From the NCBI RefSeq assembly GCF_002575655.3, contig NC_053035.3:378797792-378861791 (forward strand): a DNA stretch of 64,000 nucleotides, read 5' to 3'. The position numbers and the translations under genes were made by a program. Source of the DNA: Aegilops tauschii subsp. strangulata (taxonomy: Eukaryota; Streptophyta; Magnoliopsida; Poales; Poaceae). The notes below the pieces were generated by a model. The model was not told the origin of the DNA, did not search any database, and worked only from the letters and a program-made list of their open reading frames with translations. Positions 33,618 through 45,200 of the stretch are shown here, one piece after another; the stretch's first letter is position 1; each line of letters begins with the position of its first letter.

Positions 33618-36600
33618 ATGGGAAGCAGCACCCCTCGAGGCAGCGGAGCTCCTAGGCTGCCGGTTGGCTGGGGCAGCAGTGCCTCGGTGTCCATAGTAGG
33701 GCTGCAGGGGCGCAAATTCACCGTGGAAGCAGTGCTTAGGTGGCTATCTTAGAGTTGCGTGGGTTGAAGGTACTGTCGTCGCCGGATCTGGATGACGGTG
33801 AGTCTTTGTGGTTTGGCCGGGGACAGCGCAACCATGGCAGTGCGGTGGGGCGGGGTTTTGATCGGAGCTCTCGCGGCCAGGGACGGCGGAGGAAGGTTGC
33901 TCTGCCGGTGGTCATTGGCTCTTCGGGGAAGATTCTGAACAATGAGTCGGGAGGCACAAGATGGCCATCAAGCCATCCGACGTACATCGGACAGTACCAA
34001 AGTAAATAAATTCGTGTGATCCCAATTTAGTTTTCAGTCAACAGACGTGTGACCAGTCTCTTACCTTACTGTTGATCTATTAGGTTATTTCTTCAGATGA
34101 GAGATATGTGTCGTTCTTAACATTATGTATTTTCTGCATCTTCAGCTACACCATCTTCCTTCTCACCGCAGCTGCTCCAACAAGGGAAGCATACACCAGA
34201 AGGGATCTATAGTCCCCACTCAAAAGTTCCCTGCATCGAACATGCATGCCCGACATGGACAGCCACAACAACTGTAGGGCCATCGACAAGTCAGCAGATG
34301 ATGCTCACTCCTATGGATGGCGGCCAGATAGGTTGTACCATCATCTTATTTGTGTGCAACATTTATGGCTTCATTATTCATCTAAGCATGGAAAATAGAT
34401 TATCACATGTCACTGTATATTTATCCTGATCTCTTAAGAGTCTTGTTCAGGAGTTAACGTTGTTCCATAGTTCAGATAAGAGACTTGTTCAGGATGTAAC
34501 GTTGTTCCATAGTTATCACCCATCAGCCAATGCTATCCTACAGGCTCGTGATTATACCACTTCTAATATTACCTATGTTGTTGTTCTTTAATACTTTTGT
34601 GTGCCATATAGTTAATCTCGAGTACAAACAATACATATTCTGTAGCTTTCAACTGTGTTCTCCCTTTAGTTTTTGAGACTTGTTGCTGCTAGTTTAGTCC
34701 AGTCCTACTATTTATGTCGTCTCCTACAGGCACTCATTACATAAATCTAAGTACTAGTTGTCTTCCATGCATGTCAGATATAATTGCACACACTGATATA
34801 TCCACAAGAACCTCGCGGAGCAATGTAACGGCCAACAAACTTGATGTCAGTGATACCCAATATGATGGAACATGTAAAGGCAGTTCTTCAGAAGACTTGC
34901 AGAAAGATGATGAATCCTATTCACCCCACAAGGTCCTTGCTCTAACTTGGCCAGTTATATGGGTATATCATGCATATAATGTCCTGGAGTGCATCTACTC
35001 TGTTGCAATGCCTTTTGCTTAGCCTACTTGACCATGCATGTAAATATGTCATGCCTTCCTGTTTTCAGTACCTATTCCATCCATGATAACATGTTTCAAA
35101 TTCAAGTACTGTCATTCTACTCTGATGCAATGCCATCTACTTAGTTTGGACATGATGCTTCTGAATATCTTATGCATTATTAGTCATCAGATACTCCATC
35201 CCTCTACCATACCATGTTTTTTTACATTGAAGTGTTGTTCTACTGGTCTGTTGCAATGCCATCTTAGTTTCCCAATCATACACGCATATATTGCCTTCGT
35301 GTTTTTCTGTACCTATTCCGCTATCATACAGTTTTACATTCAACTAGTATTTCTTTACTCTGTTGTCCTGTCGTATCCCTAGCTCTTACATCATACTCCC
35401 TCCGTCCGGATTACATGTCGCGGAAATGAATAAAAATGGATGTATCTAGAACTGAAATATGCCTAGACACAACCATTTATTTCCGAGTGGAGGGAATACA
35501 TGTCAATATGTCAAGCCTTTCTATTCTTCGGTACCTATTCCATCTCTCTGCCGTAGCATGTTTTATAATCAAAGCACCATTCTATATAAGGCATGCAAGG
35601 GGAAGACGGCTATGATAGAATCTGAAGGGCTACAAACAAGGTCTTTGCAAAAGATCCAAACGCCAGGAGATAGTAAACCAACTCCAGTGTTCATAGATAC
35701 TGCTCCAGCACAGAGAAACCCAACTCCTCTTGATAATAAGCAGATTCCAGTGGCCAAAGAACTAGTCCGCTCCAATCCAGCAAAAATATGTCAACTCCAT
35801 TCTAAGAAGCAAGTGCGTATCCTCGCATCATGAAATTTTATAGCATTCAGATCATATTTTCTACATGTTTCTTACCCATCTCTCTTTTAGAAAATAAGCT
35901 TAAAGGATAGACGACTTTCTAAACTGGGATCGTGTTCAAGGAAAGTATCTTGCGGGAATTCTCTGTTCTCCAATGCTGATGTAAGTACCTGTTGTATATC
36001 ACTATATTTTTACATCAACATGTATTTTGTTAATCGGCGTGAATCCAACCTTTATCTGATCTAAATTTACTTGTAGCAAAATGTATAATTAAAGGCGACA
36101 ATGTTCATTTTTGTAAGGAAAACTGCCTGGTAGTTTTGCATACTGAGCTGCATGAGTGTACTATCTCATATCATGCACATTACTAAAATGTAGTGTTGTG
36201 GTCTGGTTGCCCAATCATTCGTTGTGTCAATGTTGCTTTCCTATTACCTTACCTGGTTGATGATAGCTGTGCTATATTGTGTTAATTTGGTGTAGGCTGG
36301 TGTGGTCTGCTTCCCAAACGTTCATTGTGTCAATGTTGCTTTCCTATTATCTGACCTGGCCAAGATAGCAATGCTAGTGTGTTAATTTGGTGCAGGTTGT
36401 TGAAGATAAGAAGACAAACTCTGAAAACAGCAAGGCAACCCCATTGTTTCTTTCCAATAAATCTAGGGCAGGTAATATGGCAATAACTCTTGATTAATCT
36501 GTTCGGTTCCCCTCCTAATTTATGTTATGATGCAGAGGTCGAGACACTCTCCACTATCAATAATACAAGCCTGCCAAAATCGCCATCTGAATCTGTTTAG
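33618..36600 (+). CDS. Seven-exon gene of unknown function within CACTA-B
   Basis: Exons in frame are 33740-34001, 34146-34331, 34730-34932, 35591-35812, 35891-35980, 36396-36471 and 36536-36600. All introns are GT-AG and every junction keeps phase: 1104 coding bases, 367 codons plus TAG. The exon 4 acceptor is weak and could be 35600 instead. The protein is Ser/Thr/Pro/Lys-rich and probably disordered, with GESLWFGRGQRNHGS and GDSKPTPVFIDTAPAQRNPT; no domain is recognised. A likely start is the ATG at 33618 (MGSSTPRGSGAPRLP, then GRKFTVEAVLRWLS), but that frame hits TAG at 33750, while the exon 1 frame only opens at 33740, so a frameshift or unseen splice is needed. Sitting before the subterminal repeats, it may be the element's accessory (TNPA-like) protein or a captured host gene. 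Confidence 0.5.
35396..35496. mobile_element. Stowaway-type MITE in intron 3
   Basis: The ends are CTCCCTCCGTCC and GAGTGGAGGGAA, flanked by TA on both sides (35394-35395 and 35497-35498). It is about 100 bp with partly matching arms. It lies in the third intron of the CACTA-B gene. Confidence 0.8.
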
Positions 36601-36954
36601 TTTTCTTTGTCTCAAATCCAATAGAAAAAATGTATGTTTGTGAACCAATTATTGTCTGAAGCAATGATGGAAATCGTGGAGGAATCAGAGGTGCACATTC
36701 TTGCGCAACAAAACTGATCAATGTTTTCAGAGACAGTGTAGAAAAGAAGGAAGATCTTGCTCACATTCTTATGGGCATCATCTGCGCGGAGGTTGTAGAT
36801 CGTTAAGTTCTGTTCATTTATTTGCACTGGCATCAATCTTAGATTTCCCAGTGGATGTAATTTCCTGTAATATATGCTAGATGTGCTACGTTTTTCCTTG
36901 TATGCCATACATTTGCTAACTAGTCGCTAGGACGCCAAAAAAAGCAGTGAAATT
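36601..36954 (+). other. 3' flank of the CACTA-B gene
   Basis: An AT-rich stretch after the TAG, probably the 3' untranslated region. No frame of interest was seen. Confidence 0.35.
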
Positions 36955-38341
36955 AATAGCTAGCACGAACCGTCGTGGGCCCTATATGAAGGATAGCGGC
37001 CCACTGCCCTTAATGGGCCCCCCTAATGGGCTCGCAGGGGCCAAAAATCTCTTAGGCCTTTGATTGATCGGTTTTGGTCCTATCCATAAATGCTCGTCGT
37101 AATGGGCTCAAATTATAGCTGGGCCGAAATCGACTTTCTCTAATTGGGCCTACAGACATGTTCGAACTTTAGCGGGCCCAATAAGTTGATGGGTCATAAC
37201 CAAGCCGAAAGCTCTATTGGGCCGCTATGATTGAAACGAGCCAACGGTTAATGCTTGGCCCAATTACCTCTCCGGTCGTTAACAGGCCGAAATCGAAGCG
37301 GGCAATAAGTGGGCCCATTCGATTTCACGGGCCGTTAATAAGCCGATACTAAGGTCAGGCTATATATGGCCCAACTGTATTGTGGGCCTTTAGTAGGCCA
37401 AAAGAGACAGCGGCCAGGTATTGGACCATGAAGAGCATGGGCCGCTAAGAGGCTGAAAGTTAGTTCGGACTGTATATGGCCCAACTATGTTCTGGGCCTT
37501 TAGCAGGCCGAAAGAGAAACTGGGCTGGTATTGGACCATGAAGGCATGGGCCGGCAAGAGGCCAAAACTCAGGTCGGATTGCAAATGGCCCAACTCCAAG
37601 GCTAAAAGGCACACCGGGCTGGAAATTGGCCCAACACTTAAATGGGTCGCTAAAAGGTCGAAAGACGTACATCCTGAAAATTGGCCCATCCTTGAATGGG
37701 TTGTTAACAGGCGGAAACTATGTTGGGCCGATATTGAGCCCAAATATATAGCGGGTTGTTAACGGGCTCGAACTGACGATGGGCTGCAATGGTGCCAAAT
37801 AGTTAATGAGTCGTTGACGGGCCAAATTGGCACATCTCGCATGGGCCGTGGGCCTAAATGGACCAGACACAAGTAGGCCCTATATGGGTCGGCCTGCTAA
37901 TTTTGACTAGGTCAGCCTCTTTCACCTAAATGGTCCACTGTTGGGCCTTGCCACATGTCAACATATCATAGGCGCCTCCCATACAATGAGTGGGTGACAA
38001 CTGTCCCAACGCTGAGCTGACATGTGGATCCTCCGGCGAATGAGAATTTTACACGTGGAAAATCCCCATTGGTCCGGGCTGTTAACGGGTTAACGGATCC
38101 AAACCGGAAGCTGATAGCTTAACGGCAGCCTGTTATGGTGGATGCCACGTGTCGGTTACCCTTGACGAAAACACTTCCATGGCGCACCATTTATCGTCAT
38201 GGAAATGGACACTTCCATGATGATAATTTTGGTATTGTCATGGAACACTTCTACGACAGCACAGGTATGACTATCTTGCTTCTATCATAAAAACGTCATG
38301 GATGTACATGCATGACAGAAAACGTGACCTACTGTGACAAA
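36955..38341. repeat. CACTA-B subterminal repeat zone
   Basis: Dozens of short degenerate motifs (GGGCCGAAA, TGGCCCAA, GGGCCTTTAG) recur every 30-60 bases between about 37000 and 37900 in both orientations. After that come CCACGTGTC and cattle of TTCCATGA-type motifs up to the terminus. Subterminal motif clusters bind the CACTA DNA-binding protein in known elements. No gene is present. Confidence 0.75.
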
Positions 38342-38375
38342 CACGTATCATCACGGAAGTGTCTTTTTTGTAGTG
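38342..38375 (-). repeat. CACTA-B terminal sequence
   Basis: The minus strand begins CACTACAAAAAAGACACTTC and goes on with CGTGATGATACGTG. The next base outward, 38376, is unrelated LTR sequence. Confidence 0.85.
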
Positions 38376-38468
38376 TAGGGTTTTACCTCCATCAAGGGGC
38401 CCGACCTGGGTAAAACATCGTCCCTTTGTTCCTGTTACCATCTGTACGATATCCACAGCTCCGAACCC
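38376..38468 (+). repeat. Remnant of a gypsy LTR, first piece
   Basis: GGGTTTTACCTCC, CGACCTGGGTAAAACATC and TTACCATCTGTACGATATCC resemble the 3' part of common Triticeae gypsy LTRs. The remnant continues after gypsy 3, where CTACCCCGAGGTCTGCTGG to ATATCGACA (48125-48157) completes it. CACTA-B and gypsy 3 both inserted into this older LTR. Confidence 0.5.
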
Positions 38469-39167
38469 TGATAACCCACAAGTGTATGGTATCGTTTGTA
38501 GCCTTTTTTGATAAGTAAGAGTGTCAAATCCCAATGAGGAGCTAAAGGTAGAACAAATATTCCCTCAAGTTCTATCAACCATCGATACAACTCTATGCAC
38601 ACTTAACGTTTGCTTTATCTAGAAAAGGAATAAAACTAGAAGTATTTAGCGAGAATAAAACTAGAAATAAATTACAAGATAATAAACTTAGTAGTGTAGT
38701 AGAAAGCTTTTTGTAACACAAGAGAAAGATTTGTCACTAGGCAATCAATAACTAGACCGGTAATCATTATTGCAACTTTATGTGAGGGAGAGGCATGAGC
38801 TAACATACTTTCCGTACTTGGATCATATGCACTTATGACTGGAACTCTAGCAAGCATCCGCAACTACTAAATATCATTAAGGTAAAACCCAATCGTAGCC
38901 TTAAGTATCAAGTCCTCTTTACTCTCATACGCAACAATCCCCTTACTCGGGTATGTGTTTCTGTCGCTCACGCCACCCACTATAAGAGAATCATGAACAT
39001 ATGGCAACACCCTACAGCGGGGATCCTCACATTTGCGCGACACGGAGGGCACCGTAGGACAACACCATAATAAAATATACAACTCATACCAACCACGATC
39101 GTCGATTAGCCCATAGGACAAAATAGATTTACTTAAACATCATAGGATAACACATATCATTGGGTAA

Positions 39168-41476
39168 TTTAAAGACATTATAACCGTGCAACTTTCCAGC
39201 CCTCTCAGGCCATTAGCATTTGCAGCCGCTGGATCATTAGTTTTGAGCATTCCTGGCCATCTAATTAACTCAGATTCACACCTAAGCTTGTTTCATTCGC
39301 TGCTAACGAGCGCTGACGCTGCTGGGCCGCTGCTCTAGTGACTTTTTTCGTCTGGGATTGAATTGGGCCTAATGGGTTGTACTTAAGCTCTTGTCTGTGC
39401 AGCTAGAAAGAAAAGGAGTCTTGTCTAAAAAACAGTAGACGATCGTTTCGTTCCATCACGTGGGCCTGGTCCTCGTTTTGTTCCTTCGTGTGGCGGCTCC
39501 TTCAATGTGCGACCGACCTGGTTCCAACCGATGCGGGATCTATGACTCCAATGGCGACCGCGTTGGGTTCTGAATGATGCAACACACGGTGCTCGTCGAG
39601 CTACGACACGAGGTCTACTCGGTTGCCCGGTACAACGGGGCAGTGCCGTGGCGACAAACAGGCATACGTCGATTGGTTCTATAAGATTGATTGTGACGTT
39701 AGTAGATCACTAATAGCAGTAGATGAGGCGTCTGCCAATAATTGCAGATCAGTTACAATTGTTTATTCGTGTTTCCCTTTAATTCACGTGCGCCCATATA
39801 ATCCAACGTTGCCGCAGATCCTTCCCCACTCTCCTCACTTCCTCTCTAATTTGTTCCAATCATCCCTCCTTCCTAGATCCTCTCTTCCCCCAATTCTTCA
39901 TCCCTTTTTAGAATCTCTTTATACATACTGTTCTTTCTGCTCACAAACAATGTAGGTTCGTTCTGATGGGTTACCTTATTCTACTGGATTAGAAGGTTTA
40001 GGCATTAACCCATCTGGAAGGTGATGCACTGATTTACATTATCCCTTGCTACTCTTTGGCTAATAAGGACGTGTTCTTTGGCTAATAATTTTTAATTATT
40101 GCAGGTTCTCTAGAAGGACAGTTTTTTCCTTTCTTGCAGCTGAATATGTCAATAGTAGGTTGATATTTTAGTATACTACAAAAAAAAGGAACCCATTGGA
40201 ACCGGCTATAGGCAGATGTTATAAACTAAAATGCATATGCTATTTCGTGTAAGTGTACTACTTCATCCATCCCACAATATGATACGTTTATAAGTTGTTT
40301 GGAGGCTGATATTTAGAATTTAGAAGCAACTAATGTGCATTTTCTGAATGTAATCTGGTAATTACATACAAAAATGTCCTTTACAAAATATGAGAAGTTC
40401 ATTATCAACCTAAGAAATGTAACACATCACACATAATCTTTTAGTGCAAAATTATGTGGATACACCGCATGCCTTACCTAACATTGCCTCCTTACAGAAG
40501 CCATAGCTAACATCATTATTAACTTATTATGCCACTATGTAGCAGGAAACAAATAATTTTGTGCTTGAGGCTAGCTTGTTAGGTTTATCACATTTTGTGT
40601 GTGACGTCGCTTGGCATCACATCGAGAAAATTAGACCCCTTTTCTTGCGGGCACAGAAAAATAGACACCGATTATGTACCCCAGTAAAAACGTAGGCACT
40701 CAAAATTAGAGAGCAAATAATAGTGGTACCTAATGTATTACCTTCATGTAGTACTACACTATTCTTATATGAAAATGGTCCTTGCGATTCATAGAAAGAT
40801 AATATATATGATCAGCACAAGAAATTTATGGATGCCGATATATACCACAAAACAAATTTAAGACACGGATAGGCTTCAGTATATTGTACTTGACAATTTT
40901 GCATATATATAGTATTTGGTTTGCTTTTAGTTACTTATAATTAGCTATTGCAGAGGGAAAACATGAAGGAAACAAGCATATGTTAAGTAAAAGAGCATAT
41001 GGTATGTACTGAAAGTACATGCGAAAACTACTTAGGAGTCAAATAAACTATTAAAAGAGTTTGTATATTGTCAAAGAAGATGTTCAAAACCTTGATTCCT
41101 GCAAATTTAAGCTTTCCTTCACTAAAAGCATGTGAGGGGAAATACAGGCTAGATTGCATATAAATTGTTGCTACCTGAAAAACAAAATAGAGGCGAATAA
41201 ATGAGACAAATATATGGTACTACATTCAAAGGGTTCAAATTCATAGTTTATGAAATTTATTGCAGAGTCCAAAAATGTCAACTCCTTTTTGACTCTCCAC
41301 CATAGGCACATAACGTTCCAATAAAGTGATCTAATTTTAAGATCAAAACCAAACGCCACCACAATATTTTCGCCTAGCCTGCTGTCAGGAAAAATCCCTC
41401 CAAATATTTGTGTCAATCTCTAAGATTATAGCGTAGAAACTGAGGGGCGCAGCAACGCGCGCCATCGATGATCTAG
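39168..41476 (+). mobile_element. Non-autonomous Helitron (2309 bp)
   Basis: The boundaries come from the partner LTR, which reads GGGTAATAATATATAG without interruption. Here GGGTAA (to 39167) and TAATATATAG (from 41477) flank the insert, with no target duplication and insertion between A and T. The 3' end is CTAG (41473-41476), preceded by a hairpin of GGCGC and GCGCC arms (41446-41450 and 41459-41463, 8-base loop) 9 bases upstream. The 5' end reads TTTAAAGACATT where TC is expected, consistent with a C to T change. No Rep/helicase is encoded. Confidence 0.85.
39956..40171 (+). pseudogene. Putative captured two-exon gene fragment in Helitron
   Basis: Candidate exon 39956-40020 (after TGTAG, before GTGATG) reads VRSDGLPYSTGLEGLGINPS. 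It joins in phase to 40105-40171 (after TTATTGCAG), giving GRFSRRTVFSFLAAEYVNSR and then LIF and a stop. Upstream, 39790-39955 has CCATATAATCC and a pyrimidine-rich run like a plant promoter and 5' leader. Helitrons often carry such fragments. I recognise no family, and two short exons matching in phase can happen by chance. Confidence 0.3.
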
Positions 41477-42243
41477 TAATATATAGTGTTGAGCACCATG
41501 TTTAAGTAGAGAAATACAAAGGGAATAGAGAGGTTACACCGCTACATAGAGAGGGGGAAAGTTGGTGCTGACGGTAGCAAGATTGTTGATGTAGATCGCT
41601 GTCATGATCCTTGCCCCAGCGGCACTCCGGCGCCACCGGGAGAGAGGGGGAGAGAGCCCCCCTCCTTCTTATTCTTCCTTGGCCTCCTCCCTAGATGGGA
41701 GGAGGGTTTCCCCTCTGGTCCATGGCTTCCATGGCGGCGGAGGGGCGAGAGCCCCACCGAGATTGGATCTGTCTCTCTTTTTCTCGACCCCGTTTTTCAG
41801 CCCTCCATCATTTCTTAAATATCAGGAGATCCATAAATCCAATTGTGCTGAAATTTTAACACGATTTTTCCCGAATATAAGCTTCCTTGCGCCCGAAGTA
41901 GATCACCAACCGACTTACAGGGTGCCCATGAGGCACCACCGCGCGCTAGGGGGTATGGGCCGCGCCCTGGTATCTAGTGGAGGCCGTGAGCCTCCGTTTG
42001 CGTTGATTCCACCTCCCAAAATTCACATATGCTCCAAAATAATTCTCTGTAAATTTTTATCGCATTTGGACTTCGTTTGATATGGATATTCTGCGAAACA
42101 AAAAACATGCAACAAACAGGAACTGGCACTGGATCAATATGTTAGTCCCAAAAAATAATATAGAATGTTGCTAAAAGTTTATAAAAGTTGTATAATATTG
42201 GCATGGAACAATAAAAAATTATAGATACGACGGAGACGTATCA

Positions 42244-45200
42244 GCATCCCCAAGCTTAATTCATGCTTGTCCTCGAGTAGGTAAATGATCAAAAAGATAA
42301 TTTATGCTACCTAGCATAATCTTGATCATATAATCTAATCATGGCATGAATATTAAGACACGAGTGATTCAAAGCAATAGTCTATATTGACATAAATACA
42401 TTAATACGCAGGCATCCCAACAAATAATCATGTCTTTCAAAATATCAATGCTAAAGAACGTTATCCCTACAAAATCATATAACCTTGTCATGCTCTGTCT
42501 TCTTAACACAAAGTATAAATCATGTACTACCCCGGTGTCAGTCAAGCAATTGGTTCATACTTTTTAATGCGCTTCAGCATTTTCAACTCTCATGCAATAC
42601 ATGAGCGCAAGCCATGGACATAGCACTATGCGTGGAATAGAATGCGGTGGTAGTACACAAAACAAGGGAGAAAGTCTCACATCAACTAGGCAAATCAATG
42701 GGCTATGGAGATACCCGTCAATCGATATCAATGTGAGGAGTAGGAATTGCCATGCAACGGATGCACTAAGAGCTATAAGAGTATGAAAGCTCCAACTGAA
42801 AACTAAGTGGGTGTGCATCCAACTTGCTTGCTCGAAGACCTCGGGCATTTAAGGAAGCCCATCATCGAAATATACAAGCCAAGTTCTATAATGAAAAATT
42901 CCCACTAGTACATGACTGTAAAAGCGTAGGAGACTCTCTACATGAAAAACATGGTGCTACTTTGAAGCATAAGTGTGGTAAAGGATAGTAGCAATGCCCC
43001 TTCTCACTTTCCTCTCATTTTTTTCTTTTTTTCTTTGGGCTCTTTTTGGCCTCACCTCATTTTTTATTTTTATTTTTCTTTCTTTTTTATTTTCTTTTAT
43101 ATTTGTCCGGAGTTTCATCCCGACTTGTGGGGGGATCATAGTCTCCATTATCCTTTCCTCACTGGGACATGCTCTAATAATGAATAATGATGATCATCAC
43201 ACTTCTATTTACTTATAACTCAAAAAATTACAACTCGATACCTAGAACAAAGTATGACTCTATATGAGTGCATCTGGCAGTGTACCAGGATGTTCAATGA
43301 TCTAGCATAGCAAAGATATCAAAAAAAATGAACAAGCCATGAAATATCGTGCTAGCTCTTACGATCATGCAAAGCAATATGACAATGAATGCTCAAGTCA
43401 TGTACATGATGATGATGGAAGTTACATGGCAATATATCTCGGAATGGCTATGGAAATGCCATAATAGGTAGGTATGGTGGCTGTTTTGAGGAAGGTATAA
43501 GTAGGGTTTATGCATCGGCGAAAGTTGCGCGGTACTAGAGAGGCTAGCAATATTGGAAGGGTGAGAGTGCGTATAATCCATGGACTCACATTAGTCATAA
43601 AGAACTCACATACTTATTGCAAAAGTTTATTAGCCCTCAAAGCAAAGTACTACTACGCATGATCCTAGGGGGGAGGTTGGTAGGAGTTAACCATCGCGTG
43701 CCCCCGACCTTCACGCAAAGATAGACAGTCAAGGATAAATTGTGCTCCAACTTCCTGGCATAACGGGAGACTATACGTGCATGCTTCAGGAATCCAAACC
43801 TTAACACCAATATTCCTACTAAAAAAATTATCCACTAGTACCTCCCACATATTATCATCTCTATATCACAAAACTATTGCAAGGAATCAAACATATCATA
43901 TTCAGTGATCCATAAGTTTTACGTAGGATTTTATGACTAACCATGTGAATGACCAATTCCCGTTGACTCTCTAAATAGATATAAGTGAAGCATGAGAGTT
44001 TAATTCTTTCTACAAAAGATCATGCTCTAACAAATATAAGTGAAGCAAAAGAGCATTCTACAAATAACGGTTTTCTATATGTAGAGAAATAGGCATCCAA
44101 ACTTCAAATGATATAAGTGAAGCACATAAGGCATTCTATAAAGCCATACTCAAAAGATATAAGTGAAGTGCAAAGAGCATTCTATAAATCAACCAAGGAC
44201 TATCTCATACCAGCATGGTGCATAAAATAAAAGTGAAAAACAAACACAAAAGACGCTCCAAGAATTTACGCATATCATGTGAACATAACGAAAACCGAAA
44301 CATGCAGATACTTGTTGAAGAAAGATAGGATGCCTCCCGGGGAACACCAAGCTTAGATGCTTGAGTCTCCTTGAATATTTAATTGGGGTGCCTTGGGCAT
44401 TCCCAATCTTGAACTCTTGCCTCTCCTCCTTCTCCTCACATCAAGACCTCCTCGATCTTCGAACACTTCATCCACACAAAACTTAACCGAACTTTTATTA
44501 GCGGGGTTAGTACATATAACAACCAAATCCCATCATGTATTGTTGTAACATTATTGTATAATTATAATCAAACATTACCCACTGTATTATATCACAATTA
44601 TATGTCCCCAAGTCAAAGGAGGCTCAACAAGATTTCAAACATATCCAAATAATGAGACTATAACAACAATCTGTGAAAACAGGACAGTTTGTAAAGATTC
44701 GAATTAAGGCCATACTTCTGTAACCCAAAAAATTCTGAAAACTTAGGACAGAATAAACAATTTGTATAGCAGTATTGTGTAAAAAATCACAAATTTATGA
44801 CCTTCCAGTAAGAAATGTAAATTCACGCACTACAACCAAAGTTTCTGTTTATGCACCGCACATACCAACCAAACAATGTAAACATCCTAAAGGTAAATCT
44901 TGGCACAATTTTTTATAATACAATGGATTTGTACAAGGGGGTAATTATTTGTGTTGAAAAGTTTCTGTAATTGAGATTCACAAAGTTATGGGCATGAACA
45001 AAGTTCAAAAAGCTCCCCCACTTCAATGGTGTTCGTCTCTCTTACTTTCACTTTTCTTTTTGAAAAAATTTAGGTTCCCCTCTATATTTTTTGTTTTCAA
45101 ACCTCTTAAAAGCACTCAACAGAAATAAATGTCTCTCTAAAACTTCCGGGTTGTCTCCCTGGGAGCGCTTTCTTTAAAGCCATTAAGCTAGGCATAAAGT

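Larger units (their letters stand above)
33546..38375 (+). mobile_element. CACTA-B DNA transposon, right part
   Basis: The right terminus on the minus strand reads CACTACAAAAAAGACACTTC, ending at 38375, the usual Triticeae CACTA end. TAG (38376-38378) is the candidate 3-bp target copy. Inward lies a 1.4-kb subterminal zone with many GGGCC/GGCCCAA motifs, then a multi-exon gene on the plus strand. The left half is cut off by gypsy 2 at 33546. No transposase motif (TNP2/Transposase_21) was seen in the part present. Confidence 0.8.
38469..42243 (-). repeat. 3' LTR of gypsy 3, interrupted by a Helitron
   Basis: The pieces are 38469-39167 and 41477-42243, about 1466 bp without the insert, against 1483 bp for the partner at 46637. 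Substitutions are scattered along the whole length. Confidence 0.9.

Noticed and set aside
42957..43218. Hydrophobic Phe-rich frames around 43000-43200
   Set aside because: Produced by a poly-T/CT stretch in the gypsy-3 interior; no start context or conservation.
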